Of a stretch of DNA of 64,000 nt, positions 46,144 through 54,834 are shown in pieces. The translations under genes and the position numbers were made by a program. The first letter of the stretch is position 1. Each line of letters opens with the position of its first letter. Under the pieces are notes generated by a model. It was not told the origin of the DNA. It ran no database searches and was given only the letters and a program-made list of their open reading frames with translations. Source of the stretch: Rhodovibrionaceae bacterium (GTDB taxonomy: Bacteria; Pseudomonadota; Alphaproteobacteria; Kiloniellales; DSM-21159); NCBI GenBank assembly GCA_028279885.1, contig JANQMX010000069.1:1-64000 (forward strand), in the 5' to 3' direction.

Positions 46144-46986
46144 TTAGTCCCGCAACAGATCGTTGATCGAGGTCTTGGAGCGCGTCTTCTCGTCGACCCG
46201 CTTGATGATCACGGCACAGTAAAGGCTCGGCCCCGGGCTGCCGTCGGGCAGCGGCTTGCCAGGCAGGCTGCCGGGCACCACCACCGAATAGGCCGGCACC
46301 TCGCCCATGAAGACCTCGCCGGTGTTCCGGTCGACGATCTTGGTCGAGGCGCCGATGAAGACGCCCATGGAGAGCACCGCGCCCTCGCGCACCACGACAC
46401 CTTCGACGACCTCCGAGCGGGCGCCGATGAAGCAGTCGTCCTCGATAATGACCGGGCCGGCCTGCAGCGGCTCGAGCACGCCGCCGATGCCGGCACCGCC
46501 GGAGAGATGCACGTTCTTACCGATCTGCGCGCAGGAGCCGACGGTGGCCCAGGTGTCGACCATGGTGCCCTTGTCGACATAGGCGCCGAGGTTGACGAAG
46601 CTCGGCATCAGGATGACGCCGGGTGCGATGTAGGCGCTGCGCCGCACCACGCAGTGGGGCACCGCGCGGAAGCCGGCTTCGCGAAAGCGGTTCTCGCCCC
46701 AGCCTTCGAACTTGGAGGGCACCTTGTCCCACCAGGGCGCGCCCCCCGGGCCGCCGGGAATGGCATGCATGTCGTTCAGCCGGAAGGACAGCAGCACCGC
46801 CTTCTTGAGCCACTGGTTGACCCGCCAGTTGCCGTCGGCCTCGCGCTCCGCAACCCGCGCCTCGCCGTCGTCGAGGGCGTTCAACGCCAGCTCGACGGCT
46901 TCGCGAATGGGGCCGCCGGTCGCTGTGTTGACGAGGTCCCGCGCCTCCCAGGCCTCTTCGATGACTTGTTCCAGCTCGCTGCTCAT
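46144..46986 (-). CDS. dapD: tetrahydrodipicolinate N-succinyltransferase
   Basis: Third committed step of the succinylase route to meso-diaminopimelate and lysine: transfers succinyl from succinyl-CoA to tetrahydrodipicolinate. 280 residues, with the N-terminal helical domain ([17 protein letters not shown]) and a left-handed beta helix of hexapeptide repeats ([35 protein letters not shown]). Start ATG 46986 has GAGGGGA upstream; the 28-residue upstream extension is rejected. The C-terminus [10 protein letters not shown] is intact. Bases 46146-46182 are matched by the remnant at 41916-41952. Essential housekeeping gene. Confidence 0.96.
   Translation of the reverse strand: MSSELEQVIEEAWEARDLVNTATGGPIREAVELALNALDDGEARVAEREADGNWRVNQWLKKAVLLSFRLNDMHAIPGGPGGAPWWDKVPSKFEGWGENRFREAGFRAVPHCVVRRSAYIAPGVILMPSFVNLGAYVDKGTMVDTWATVGSCAQIGKNVHLSGGAGIGGVLEPLQAGPVIIEDDCFIGARSEVVEGVVVREGAVLSMGVFIGASTKIVDRNTGEVFMGEVPAYSVVVPGSLPGKPLPDGSPGPSLYCAVIIKRVDEKTRSKTSINDLLRD
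46146..46182. repeat. dapD 3' end, intact partner of the 41916 repeat
   Basis: 34/37 match to 41916-41952 at a constant offset of 4230 bases. Together the two copies bracket the zinc operon and GMC gene. Confidence 0.85.
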
Positions 46987-47156
46987 GACTATCCCCTCGT
47001 CCGCCGGCTCGTGATTGGTTTTCTGGCGTTCTGCGGCGGCGACCATGGTTAAGAGGGGATGGTGCGTCAAGCCTGCCGAACGCTTACAGCTTAAGGCGGG
47101 ATTAAAGCCACATCCTTACACTCGAAAGCACATTCGGGCGCAACGCGCGGAGCCTG

Positions 47157-48440
47157 ATGGGCAAGACGAGAGCAAAGACCAAGGACGCGTCGGCCTATGC
47201 CGACGTCAAGCAGGTGCTGAAGGTCGGCGATAGCGCCGAGCGCGCCCGCTTGGCCGCGCGCGACGACGTGGCGCCGGAGGTGCTCTACTACCTCGCGGGA
47301 GACGACTCGGCGGACATCCGCTGCGTGGTGGCCGGCAATCCGGCCTGCCCGGCCCAGGCGGATCTCAATCTCGCCTCCGACCCCAAGGTGATCGTGCGCC
47401 TGCGCTTGGCGGAGAAGGTGGCGCAGCGTCTGCCCCAGATGACGCCAGACGAGATACGCGGGCGCCTGTTCGAGCAGCTTCTCGGCGCCTTGGCGCGAGA
47501 CGAAGCCATGGCCGTCCGGCAGGTGATCGCCGAAGGGGCCAAGGAACTGGCCAGCCTGCCGCAAGGCCTTGTCTACCGATTGGCCGAAGACTCGGTCGAT
47601 GCCATCGCTTGCCCGGTGCTGAGCGACTCCCCCGTCCTGACCGAAGATCAGCTAGAGCAGTTGGCGAGCGCGCGTCCTCAAATCGAGGAGGGGCAGCCCG
47701 ACGAACGGCTGCTCGCCCTGGCCCGCCGTAAGACTCTGTCCACCTCGCTCAGCGAGCGGCTGGTCGAGTCCGGAGACGATCGCGTGATCGGTGCGCTGCT
47801 GCACAACGTCGGCGCCGAGATCGCCGATGCGACCTTGGAAGGCCTTGCCGAGCGGGCCGCCGACAAGCCGGCTTGGCACGAGCCCCTGGTCGCGCGGCCG
47901 CGCCTGACGCCCAAGACCGTCTTCACCTTGGTCCGCTTCGTCGCCAAGAGCCTGCTGCGCCGCCTGCGCAACCGCAGCGACCTCGACGCCCATACGCTCT
48001 CGGTGGTGGAGCAGGAGCTGGAAAGCCGCTTCGGCGGCGGGGGCAGCGGCAATGGAGCGCTGATGGAACGCGGCGTCGACAAAGCGGACGAGGAGGCGGT
48101 CGAGCGCGCCGTGGCGCTGCTCTCGCAGAACCGCCTGGACAGCGAAGAGCTGAGCGAAGCCCTGATGCAGGGCGACGACCGCCTGGTCTCCGCCGGCCTT
48201 GCCTTGCTCTCCGGCTACAACCTCGCTTTCGTCAAGCATGTGCGCAACGCCACCTCTGCCAAGGGGGTCGTGGCGCTGGCCTGGAAGGCGGGGCTGACGC
48301 CGCGCTTTGCCGGGCAGCTACAGGCCACCTGGGCCCACATCCCGCGCCAGCAGGTGCTGCCGACAACCGACGGCACCTTCCCCCTCAGCAAGGAGGAGAT
48401 GCGCTGGCAGCTCGAGTTCCTCGAGGGCCTGCGGGAGTAG
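47157..48440 (+). CDS. DUF2336 domain protein, second copy
   Basis: 427-residue all-helical protein of the DUF2336 family. The N-terminal ~170 residues contain HEAT-like repeats: AARDDVAPEVLYYLAGDDSA, VAGNPACPAQADLNLASDP, LAEDSVDAIACPVLSDSPVL. The middle has SERLVESGDDRVIGALLHNV, which lines up with the same segment of the protein at 1.7-2.9 kb. No membrane helix or signal. It is divergent from dapD (170-nt gap) and stands alone. It may act as a scaffold, but no function is established. Confidence 0.85.
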   Translation: MGKTRAKTKDASAYADVKQVLKVGDSAERARLAARDDVAPEVLYYLAGDDSADIRCVVAGNPACPAQADLNLASDPKVIVRLRLAEKVAQRLPQMTPDEIRGRLFEQLLGALARDEAMAVRQVIAEGAKELASLPQGLVYRLAEDSVDAIACPVLSDSPVLTEDQLEQLASARPQIEEGQPDERLLALARRKTLSTSLSERLVESGDDRVIGALLHNVGAEIADATLEGLAERAADKPAWHEPLVARPRLTPKTVFTLVRFVAKSLLRRLRNRSDLDAHTLSVVEQELESRFGGGGSGNGALMERGVDKADEEAVERAVALLSQNRLDSEELSEALMQGDDRLVSAGLALLSGYNLAFVKHVRNATSAKGVVALAWKAGLTPRFAGQLQATWAHIPRQQVLPTTDGTFPLSKEEMRWQLEFLEGLRE

Positions 48441-48480
48441 GGGGCGCCGATTTGGCGCGGACGATCCAACACCGCAGACT

Positions 48481-48624
48481 GTCACACCGGCCCTTAGGCG
48501 AGCCCGGGACTGTTTGCAGTCCCGGCGTGCGAGCCTTGGCAGCCAGGGTCCAGACGCAAGCTCCCACCGTGCCTTCCGCTGGATCCTCGCGTCTCGACAC
48601 TGCGTGTCTCGCGCAAGGATGACA
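48481..48624. repeat. dispersed palindromic intergenic repeat, copy 4
   Basis: GTCACACCGGCCC to CAAGGATGACAG. Its first half is almost the same as copy 2 at 18512 (GAGCCCGGGACTGTTTGCAG). With the next copy it fills the ~450-nt gap after the DUF2336 gene, where no gene is seen. Confidence 0.75.
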
Positions 48625-48662
48625 GTCCGACAGGGGCGGTGGAGGGCGTAGCACCACTGGCT

Positions 48663-48834
48663 GTCACCCCGGCCAAGGCGTTCGCACAAGCGAAGGCCGC
48701 GAGCCGGGGTCCATGGAGCGGCTTGGTACGGCTTCAGGATGAGCCGATAAGCAGTCGCACCATCGAGCTACGACGTTCACTTTCTGCGCAGGCTGAGGAA
48801 TGGATCCCGGCTCGCTAACGCGGCCGGGATGACA
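48663..48834. repeat. dispersed palindromic intergenic repeat, copy 5
   Basis: GTCACCCCGGCC at the left and GCGGCCGGGATGACA at the right. Same orientation pattern as the other copies, but palindromic ends make orientation ambiguous. Confidence 0.75.
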
Positions 48835-48896
48835 AGAGGAGGGGGCTGCATCGCGGTCTGGTCAGTGCCACGTGTGGGGCGCCCGCATCCGTTTTT

Positions 48897-49874
48897 CTAA
48901 ACCCCCGCGTCGGGCACCGAGCCGCGGCGCTGGATGCGTTGCTCCTGGTCGCCGAGCGCCTCTTTAGCAATCTCGGCGATGCCGCCGACGGCGCCGATCA
49001 CGTTGGCGGCGTCGAGTGGCAGGAAGAGGATCTTCTGGTTCGGCGAGTTGGCGAACTGCCCCAACGCATCGACGTAGCGCTGGCCGAGGAAGTAGTTGAC
49101 CGCCTGCACGTCGCCGCGGGCGATGGCCTGGGAGACCATGGCCGTCGCCTTGGCTTCTGCCTCGGCCTCGCGCTCCCGCGCCTCGGCGTCGCGGAAGGCA
49201 GCTTCGCGCCGGCCCTCGGCTTCCAGGATGGCCGCTTGCTTCTCACCCTCGGCACGCAGGATGGCTGCCTCCCGGTCGCCCGAGGCATCCAGCACCTGGG
49301 CGCGCTTGTCGCGCTCCGCCTTCATCTGCCGGGCCATGGACTCGACCAGGTCCTTGGGCGGGGTGATGTCCTTGATCTCGATGCGCGTCACCTTGATGCC
49401 CCAGGGTGCGGTGGCCTCGTCGACGATGGTCAGCAGTCGAGAGTTTATGGCGTCGCGCTCGCTGAGCAGCATGTCGAGGTCCATGGAGCCCATGACCGTA
49501 CGAATGTTGGTCGTGGTCAGGTTGAGGATGGCGCGCTCCAGGTCGCGCACCTCATAGGCGGCGCGGGCCGCCTCCATGACCTGGAAGAAGACCACGCCGT
49601 CGACCTGCACCAGGGCGTTGTCCTTGGTGATGACCTCCTGAGAGGGCACGTCGAGCACCGTCTCCATCATGTTCATCTCGGCGCCGATGCGGTCGATGAA
49701 GGGGATGATGAGGTGCAGTCCTGGCGTCAGGGTCCGGGTGTAGCGGCCAAAGCGCTCGACGGTGTAGTTCATGCCCTGCGGAATCGAGCGTACGCCCATG
49801 AAGACCAGAACGAGGGTGAGCAGCAGAAAGGCGATTACGAAGATCGAAAAGCCGGTGATCTCTAACTCTGGCAT
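48897..49874 (-). CDS. SPFH/band-7 (stomatin-like, QmcA-type) membrane protein
   Basis: Inner-membrane scaffold protein that forms large assemblies in membrane microdomains. One N-terminal helix (FSIFVIAFLLLTLVLVFMGV), then the band-7 domain (IPQGMNYTVERFGRYTRTLTP, RAILNLTTTNIRTVMGSMDL), and a coiled-coil rich in Ala/Glu (REAAILRAEGEKQAAIL, about 200-260). 325 residues is normal. The usual NfeD partner gene is not next to it. The ~125 nt to the TolA-like gene contains no credible gene. Confidence 0.92.
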   Translation of the reverse strand: MPELEITGFSIFVIAFLLLTLVLVFMGVRSIPQGMNYTVERFGRYTRTLTPGLHLIIPFIDRIGAEMNMMETVLDVPSQEVITKDNALVQVDGVVFFQVMEAARAAYEVRDLERAILNLTTTNIRTVMGSMDLDMLLSERDAINSRLLTIVDEATAPWGIKVTRIEIKDITPPKDLVESMARQMKAERDKRAQVLDASGDREAAILRAEGEKQAAILEAEGRREAAFRDAEAREREAEAEAKATAMVSQAIARGDVQAVNYFLGQRYVDALGQFANSPNQKILFLPLDAANVIGAVGGIAEIAKEALGDQEQRIQRRGSVPDAGV

Positions 49875-49999
49875 CGCGCGATTTTCCTTCCCGTAAGCCG
49901 TCGCCCGAAGAATACCCGGACATAAACCAAGGAAGGCCTAAAGCATGATCGCCGCGCTGAAAAGCGCTGCCGAAGTGATCAGGCTCTAGGACAACAGAC

Positions 50000-51328
50000 T
50001 CAGCGACCGGCGATGCCTTGGCCGCGCGCCAGGAAGCGCAGGACGAAGCTGTTCCAGATGGTGTAGCGCTCGGCCGGCAGCGCGTAGGGGCTGCAGCTCT
50101 GAAAGGCGCTGCGGGCGTTGCGCGCGAAGTCGGCGAAGCTCGCGTTCTCCACCATGCGGCCCACGTCGAGGATGTGCGCATGGGCGACCGCGCCCGAGCG
50201 GCTGAGCTTCACTTCCATCTCGACGACGAAATCCGGGTTGTTCTGACCCGGTCGACCAAGTCGCCAGCATTCCCTGATCTGCTGGCGCAACAGGTGGACC
50301 ACCTCCCAAAGCTCCGGATTGGCCTCGGCCTGGGCCACTTCGTCGCCGACGATCGCCAGGTTTTCCAGCAGCTGATTGCCGGTGACCCGGCCTTCCCAGC
50401 GCTGCTGGTACTGCTGGGTGGGATCGCGCGGCAGTGCTGCGCTTTGTTGCGGCTGGGGCGCCGGCTGGGGCGCCGGCTGGGGCGTGGGTGCCGGGCTAGG
50501 TTCGGCGAGCTGCTCTTCCTGGATGATCGACGGCCGCTCGGCGATGCTTTCGGGCCGGCGCGGCGGCAGCAGGTTGGGCGCGGGCCGGACCGGCTCGGCC
50601 AGCAACAGGGGCTGGCTCGGATCCTCGGTCGGGCTCGGCTCCGGGGCCTCCGCCGTCAGCTCCTCCGCCACCGTCGGTGGCGCCGTGGTGACCAGCGGTG
50701 CATCCGGAGTTTGGTCGAGTGGCTCCAGCGCCCCGGGTGCGGCGTCCGGCGTCGCCGCCGCCTCGTCCGGCAGCGCGGGTTCCGGGGGGTCGGTCGGGGC
50801 CTCGGCCAAGGTCGTCTCGGCCAAGGTCGTTTCGGCCAAGGTCGTTTCGGCCAAGGTCGTTTCGGGCAGCGTCGCCTCCTCGGGCTGCGCCAGGGTCTCC
50901 TCCGGCAGGGGGGCCAGCTCGACCGGCTCCGCAGCCTCGGCCAGCGCCGGCTCCTCCGTCTCGGCAGGCGGCTCTTCCGGCGCTTCGACGATCGTCTCGG
51001 TCTCTTCGATGGCCGGGGCTTCCGGTTCGGGCGCGGCCTCGCTTTCGGCCAGGACGTCAGGCTCGGGTTCCGGTGCCGCCTCCTCTTGCGCTGCCTCTTC
51101 GGCCACAGGCTCCGGCGCGGGCTCCTGGAGTTCTGCGCTCTCCAGCGCGTCCTCGCTGATCACCTCGTCGACCTCGACCTCGATGGCCGTCGTGCTGTCG
51201 AAATAGGTGAACTCGACGAGCGGCTGCGGCGCGTCCGCCCGGTCCTTCGGCTGTATCGCCGGCAGAGTCAGCAACAGGAACAGCACGGCGGCATGGAACA
51301 AGCCGGATAGGGCGAGGCCGATGCGCAT
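50000..51328 (-). CDS. TolA/TonB-like envelope protein
   Basis: Inner-membrane-anchored protein spanning the periplasm. One N-terminal helix (GLALSGLFHAAVLFLLLTLP), a long Pro/Glu/Ala region (about 80-330) containing LAETTLAETTLAETTLAE repeats, then a C-terminal domain with LLRQQIRECWRLGRPGQN, VVEMEVKLSRSGAVAHAHI and LPAERYTIWNSFVLRF, close in pattern to alphaproteobacterial TolA C-termini. Start ATG 51328 avoids an Arg-rich leader from 51394. It is not beside tolB, pal or tolQR, so it may be an orphan TolA-like protein. The neighbour upstream is the three-repeat secreted protein on the same strand. Confidence 0.78.
   Translation of the reverse strand: MRIGLALSGLFHAAVLFLLLTLPAIQPKDRADAPQPLVEFTYFDSTTAIEVEVDEVISEDALESAELQEPAPEPVAEEAAQEEAAPEPEPDVLAESEAAPEPEAPAIEETETIVEAPEEPPAETEEPALAEAAEPVELAPLPEETLAQPEEATLPETTLAETTLAETTLAETTLAEAPTDPPEPALPDEAAATPDAAPGALEPLDQTPDAPLVTTAPPTVAEELTAEAPEPSPTEDPSQPLLLAEPVRPAPNLLPPRRPESIAERPSIIQEEQLAEPSPAPTPQPAPQPAPQPQQSAALPRDPTQQYQQRWEGRVTGNQLLENLAIVGDEVAQAEANPELWEVVHLLRQQIRECWRLGRPGQNNPDFVVEMEVKLSRSGAVAHAHILDVGRMVENASFADFARNARSAFQSCSPYALPAERYTIWNSFVLRFLARGQGIAGR
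50805..50864. repeat. 15-bp tandem repeat in the TolA-like gene
   Basis: GCCAAGGTCGTTTCG (first copy with one C for T) occurs four times in a row and a degenerate fifth copy follows. On the minus strand it encodes repeated ETTLA units. Slippage would change the length of the periplasmic spacer. Confidence 0.9.
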
Positions 51329-51374
51329 AGTGCCTGCTCTCTGTCCTCTGCTCGGCCTGCGGCGCCTGCGCGCC

Positions 51375-52622
51375 CTAGGGATAGATCTCGACAACGAAGC
51401 GCTCCGTCGGGACGCCCGCCGCGGCCAGGAACTGCTCTAGGGTCACGCCCTTGGCGCTGGCGAAGAGCTGATCGCCCTTGCGGTCATCGCCTTCGGCGTA
51501 GGACTGGAAGATGCGGGCGTTCTCCGCCGTATCGGCGAGCTGATAGCGCGTGGCGAACTCGCGCCACTGGCGCGTGCTGTCCAGGCAGGGCTTCACCGCA
51601 TAGGGATTATGACTGCAGGGCTCCGCCTCCATGGCTTGCTGGGTGTCGCTCAGCCCGGCCGAGGCGATCTCGTCGCTCAGCGCCGAGGGGCGATAGGCAT
51701 AGGCCGGCACCGGCAAGCCCTTGGAACGGGCATAGATCGCATCCGCCTTCTTGAACTCGCCCTGGGCATAGGACTTGAACATGTTGGCGATGCGCCGGTT
51801 GTTGGGCAGGCCGTGCCGCGCGATGAAGGAGTTGAAGCGCTTGAGCACGTCCGGGCAGGGCCGCGCGCCGTAGGGGTCGAGGTCGCAGCCGACCTCAGTG
51901 CCGACAAGGGCGCCGCCCAGGTTCATGTTGCGCACTTCGTCGTGCAGGGCGAAGGCGCTGGTGCTGGCCGGTGCCGGCAGGCCTCGCGCCTGTGCCATCA
52001 GGCGATCGCCGACGGACTTGTCGTGGTGCTTGTAGGCCTGCAGGATGGCTGCCGTATCGGGGCTGACCTGAAGGCCGTGGACCTTGGCGAATTCGTTGAG
52101 CAGCCGCTTGGCATCGACGCAGGGTTTGGTGGCGTAGATGTTGTAGACGCAGCCGCGGCCCTGGTCGCCGAGGAAGCCGCCGCTGCGCGTGCCGTCGCGC
52201 GGCACCGGGCCGTGGCTGGCGATCTCCAGCCGGCCGCCCTGCTCCTTGAGCTCGAAGAGGCCGCGATAGGACTGCGCGTGCCACCACTCCGTGCTGCTGT
52301 CGAAATAGATGATCAGAAAGAGGCTGTCGCCACGAACCTCGTGAAACTTCCAGGTGAGGTTGGCGACCTTTGTTGGCCCCCCCTTATTGGGTGCGAGCCT
52401 GTAGGTGTCGTTGTAGTTGCCCAGGCGCTGGAGAAAGTCCCTTTCGTTGGCATCGAAGTAGGCCTCGAAGGCGGCCTCGTCCTGGGGCAGCTCGAGGGCG
52501 GCCGCCGGCGCAAACAGGCCGAGCAACAGCAGCCCTGCCAAAGCAAGGCCTCGCAGAGCCTGGCGGTGGCGCGCCATCCTTTGGCCTAGAGCCCTTCCGC
52601 TCTCGTCTTCGATGACGAGCAT
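51375..52622 (-). CDS. secreted protein with three Cys-containing ~60-residue repeats
   Basis: About 415 residues of no family I recognise. A signal peptide is present (LALAGLLLLGLFAPAAALE). Residues ~30-140 form a unique domain with WWHAQSYRGLFELKEQGG. Three tandem repeats then follow, each starting C-x3-YA-x-KPC-x-D (CVYNIYATKPCVDAKR, CDLDPYGARPCPDVLKR, CSHNPYAVKPCLDSTR) and closing with Y-x2-GD-x3-A-x-AKGLP-like helices. The Cys pair could form a disulfide in each repeat. ATG 52622 has GAGGGG well placed; ATG 52577 sits nearer the hydrophobic segment. It is followed 46 nt later by the TolA-like gene, which suggests an envelope role. Confidence 0.8.
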   Translation of the reverse strand: MLVIEDESGRALGQRMARHRQALRGLALAGLLLLGLFAPAAALELPQDEAAFEAYFDANERDFLQRLGNYNDTYRLAPNKGGPTKVANLTWKFHEVRGDSLFLIIYFDSSTEWWHAQSYRGLFELKEQGGRLEIASHGPVPRDGTRSGGFLGDQGRGCVYNIYATKPCVDAKRLLNEFAKVHGLQVSPDTAAILQAYKHHDKSVGDRLMAQARGLPAPASTSAFALHDEVRNMNLGGALVGTEVGCDLDPYGARPCPDVLKRFNSFIARHGLPNNRRIANMFKSYAQGEFKKADAIYARSKGLPVPAYAYRPSALSDEIASAGLSDTQQAMEAEPCSHNPYAVKPCLDSTRQWREFATRYQLADTAENARIFQSYAEGDDRKGDQLFASAKGVTLEQFLAAAGVPTERFVVEIYP

Positions 52623-52912
52623 CGCCGCCAATCCCCTCTGGTCCCCAAGGTGGCGACCCCCCGATCGCCCACTTGGCGACTATAGCGCAACTGGCCGCCG
52701 CACGGAACCGGGCATTGGGCACGCTGCGGCGATGCGGGTCGTAAAAGTAATCGATGCGGAAAGGCGGCGGTTGGTTACCTGAAATATTATGTAAAATTGC
52801 CGGGTGTGCGCGAAAAATGTCGCATTTTGTTGTTGAACGAAATTGTAACATACACGAGATTTAAAGGGTCACCTCGGAAATTAAGTATGAGGTGAAGTGA
52901 AGGGCTAGAGAG

Positions 52913-53125
52913 ATGCAGCAGTACTGGGTGGTCGGGGGCGAGTACAAAGACACGCGCTTCGATCGAATCCTCGATGGGCATGAGGAGTGGTTCGGCCCCT
53001 TTCGCAGCTACGAAGAAGCGAAGAAAGAGTGGTCGAAGCATGCATGGCAGACGGTGGATGACTGCCATGTCCGCTACCGCATCGAGGCGATCGACAAGGA
53101 CGTGCCGCCTCCCTGTACAGACTAG
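52913..53125 (+). CDS. DUF4170 domain protein (70 aa)
   Basis: Small soluble protein of the DUF4170 family: YWVVGGEYKDTRFD, GPFRSYEEAKKEWSKHAW and TVDDCHVRYRIE are the conserved blocks. Family function is unknown; it is widespread in alphaproteobacteria. GCTAGAGAG lies before the ATG. The ~280 nt upstream are distinctly AT-rich (TTGTTGTTGAACGAAATTGT) and probably carry the promoter. The next gene starts 19 nt later, so they may share a transcript. Confidence 0.8.
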   Translation: MQQYWVVGGEYKDTRFDRILDGHEEWFGPFRSYEEAKKEWSKHAWQTVDDCHVRYRIEAIDKDVPPPCTD

Positions 53126-53143
53126 CTTGGCGCGTTAAGGCCG

Positions 53144-53899
53144 ATGCCTTGGCCGCTACCGGCGGATGACGAAGGCCGCCTGGCGCTTGCGAAGGGCTAC
53201 CCCTTTCCTGCGCCGCGCCGGTCCTACCTCTTCGCCCACGGACGCACGCGGCCGATCGAAGAAGCTCACTACGATGGCCGCACGCCGGTCATCGCCCACG
53301 GTTCCAACCGCTCCCCGCAACAGCTTGCCCGCAAGTTCGCCGGCTACGATGACCGCGACGGCGAGATCCCCGTGACTTACGGCTGGCTCGCAGATTACGA
53401 CGTGGTCTATTCGGCCCATGTGACCAACTACGGGGCCATCGCTTCCAACCTGCACCACAGCCCGGGTTGCCACGTGCGTATCGCCGTCACCTGGCTGACC
53501 GAGCGGCAGCTCGACCGCATGCATGCGACCGAGGGGGTCAACTATCCCTTCGGCCGCTTCGACGAGGTCGCCATCGACAAAGAGGCGGGGCCCGGCCCGA
53601 GCATGACCGAGGCCCGGATCTACATCAGCCGACACGGCTGCCTGCAGCACGACGGTGCGCCGATCGGCCTCGCGGCCCTCGAAAACCGCAGCCGGGCTTA
53701 CGGCACGCTTGCGCAGCTCGACGCCCTGGCCCTGGTGCGCGACCGCTATCACGCGGACGAGGACCTGGACCGCCACATCCTGCGCAACATCGCCGAGCTC
53801 GCGCGGCGGCGTGCGCTGATCGCGCGTATGGCGGCGGAAGCGGCTCCCAGTCACGTGCCCCACTTCTCGGTTCTGGACGAGGAGCTCAGCGACCGCTAG
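53144..53899 (+). CDS. conserved hypothetical protein, possibly gamma-glutamylcyclotransferase-like
   Basis: 251-residue soluble protein. The segment TPVIAHGSNRSPQQLARKF resembles the substrate-loop YGSN of the gamma-glutamylcyclotransferase/AIG2 fold, and VVYSAHVTNYGAIASNLHHS with MHATEGVNYPFG are characteristic of a group of unstudied alphaproteobacterial proteins. The catalytic Glu of GGCT enzymes could be the one in ATEGVNYPFG, but I cannot confirm it. It sits between DUF4170 and a serine hydrolase on the same strand with short gaps (19 and 37 nt). Function not established. Confidence 0.65.
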   Translation: MPWPLPADDEGRLALAKGYPFPAPRRSYLFAHGRTRPIEEAHYDGRTPVIAHGSNRSPQQLARKFAGYDDRDGEIPVTYGWLADYDVVYSAHVTNYGAIASNLHHSPGCHVRIAVTWLTERQLDRMHATEGVNYPFGRFDEVAIDKEAGPGPSMTEARIYISRHGCLQHDGAPIGLAALENRSRAYGTLAQLDALALVRDRYHADEDLDRHILRNIAELARRRALIARMAAEAAPSHVPHFSVLDEELSDR

Positions 53900-53935
53900 A
53901 TCCGCCGGATAAGCACGTTTTCACAGGGCTTCGAC

Positions 53936-54634
53936 ATGGATGATCTGACGGGACAGCCGCAGGACGGGCTGCAGCCGCTCGACGGGCCGCGCCACGGGCC
54001 GGCGAGCGGCGGGGCCGCCAAGCAGCTGATCGTGCTGCTGCACGGCCTGGGCGCCGACGGCAACGACCTGATCTCGCTGGCGCCGCTGCTCGGCCAGGTG
54101 CTGCCCGATGCCGCCTTCGTCTCGCCCAATGCGCCCTATCCCTGCGACATGGCGCCCTTCGGCCGGCAGTGGTTCAGCCTGCAGGAGCGTTCGCCCGAGG
54201 CGATGTACGCCGGTGCCGAGCGGGCGCGGCCCCTGCTGGCTGCGTTCCTCGAGCAGGAGCTGGCGCGGCACGGTCTCGGCATGTCGGAGCTGGCGCTGCT
54301 CGGCTTCAGCCAGGGCACCATGATGTCGCTGCATACGGCCTTGCGTATGCCCGAACCCGTGGCCGGGATCCTCGGCTACTCGGGGATACTGATCGCGCCG
54401 GAGCGCTTGGCGGCCGAGATCACCGTGCGCCCGCGGGTGCTGCTGGTGCACGGCAGCGCCGACGAGGTGGTGCCGGCGCTCTCCATGCCCGCAGCCGAGC
54501 TGGCGCTCACGGAAGCCTCCGTACCAGTGCAGACGCTGCTGTGCCCCGGCCTCGGCCATTCGATCGACGAAGAGGGCCTACGCGCCGGGGTCGACTTCCT
54601 GCGCGGGGCCTTCTCGAAAGCCCAAGACGTTTAG
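53936..54634 (+). CDS. alpha/beta hydrolase, carboxylesterase/phospholipase family
   Basis: Serine esterase of the small carboxylesterase (Abhydrolase_2, YpfH-like) family. 232 residues, with oxyanion-hole LIVLLHGLGADGNDL, nucleophile Ser in LLGFSQGTMMSL, Asp in LLVHGSADEVVP and His in CPGLGHSIDEEGL. No signal peptide, so cytosolic. The substrate is probably a short acyl ester or lysophospholipid; this family is broad. It ends the short gene run that begins with DUF4170, and 200 nt without a gene separate it from the HNH gene. Confidence 0.92.
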   Translation: MDDLTGQPQDGLQPLDGPRHGPASGGAAKQLIVLLHGLGADGNDLISLAPLLGQVLPDAAFVSPNAPYPCDMAPFGRQWFSLQERSPEAMYAGAERARPLLAAFLEQELARHGLGMSELALLGFSQGTMMSLHTALRMPEPVAGILGYSGILIAPERLAAEITVRPRVLLVHGSADEVVPALSMPAAELALTEASVPVQTLLCPGLGHSIDEEGLRAGVDFLRGAFSKAQDV

Positions 54635-54834
54635 CGCGTTCCTGCGCCGCGGCCGCGGTGTCTTGAGCTTGCCACGTTCTCGAAATATCCTTCCGGTAAT
54701 GTTATTGTTGAGTGAAATCTCAAGCCCTTCGAGCCCCAACATCTTGTGTTGGGACTCGGCTCGGACTATAGGAAGCGTCAAGATGCGGTGTCAGACCGCA
54801 GCGCTACCGACGTAGCGGAGATGGAGGGGAGCAG

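Noticed and set aside
49945-49989. 14-codon ORF MIAALKSAAEVIRL between the SPFH and TolA-like genes
   Set aside because: Too short to support as a gene, although GGAAGG lies upstream; kept only as a note.
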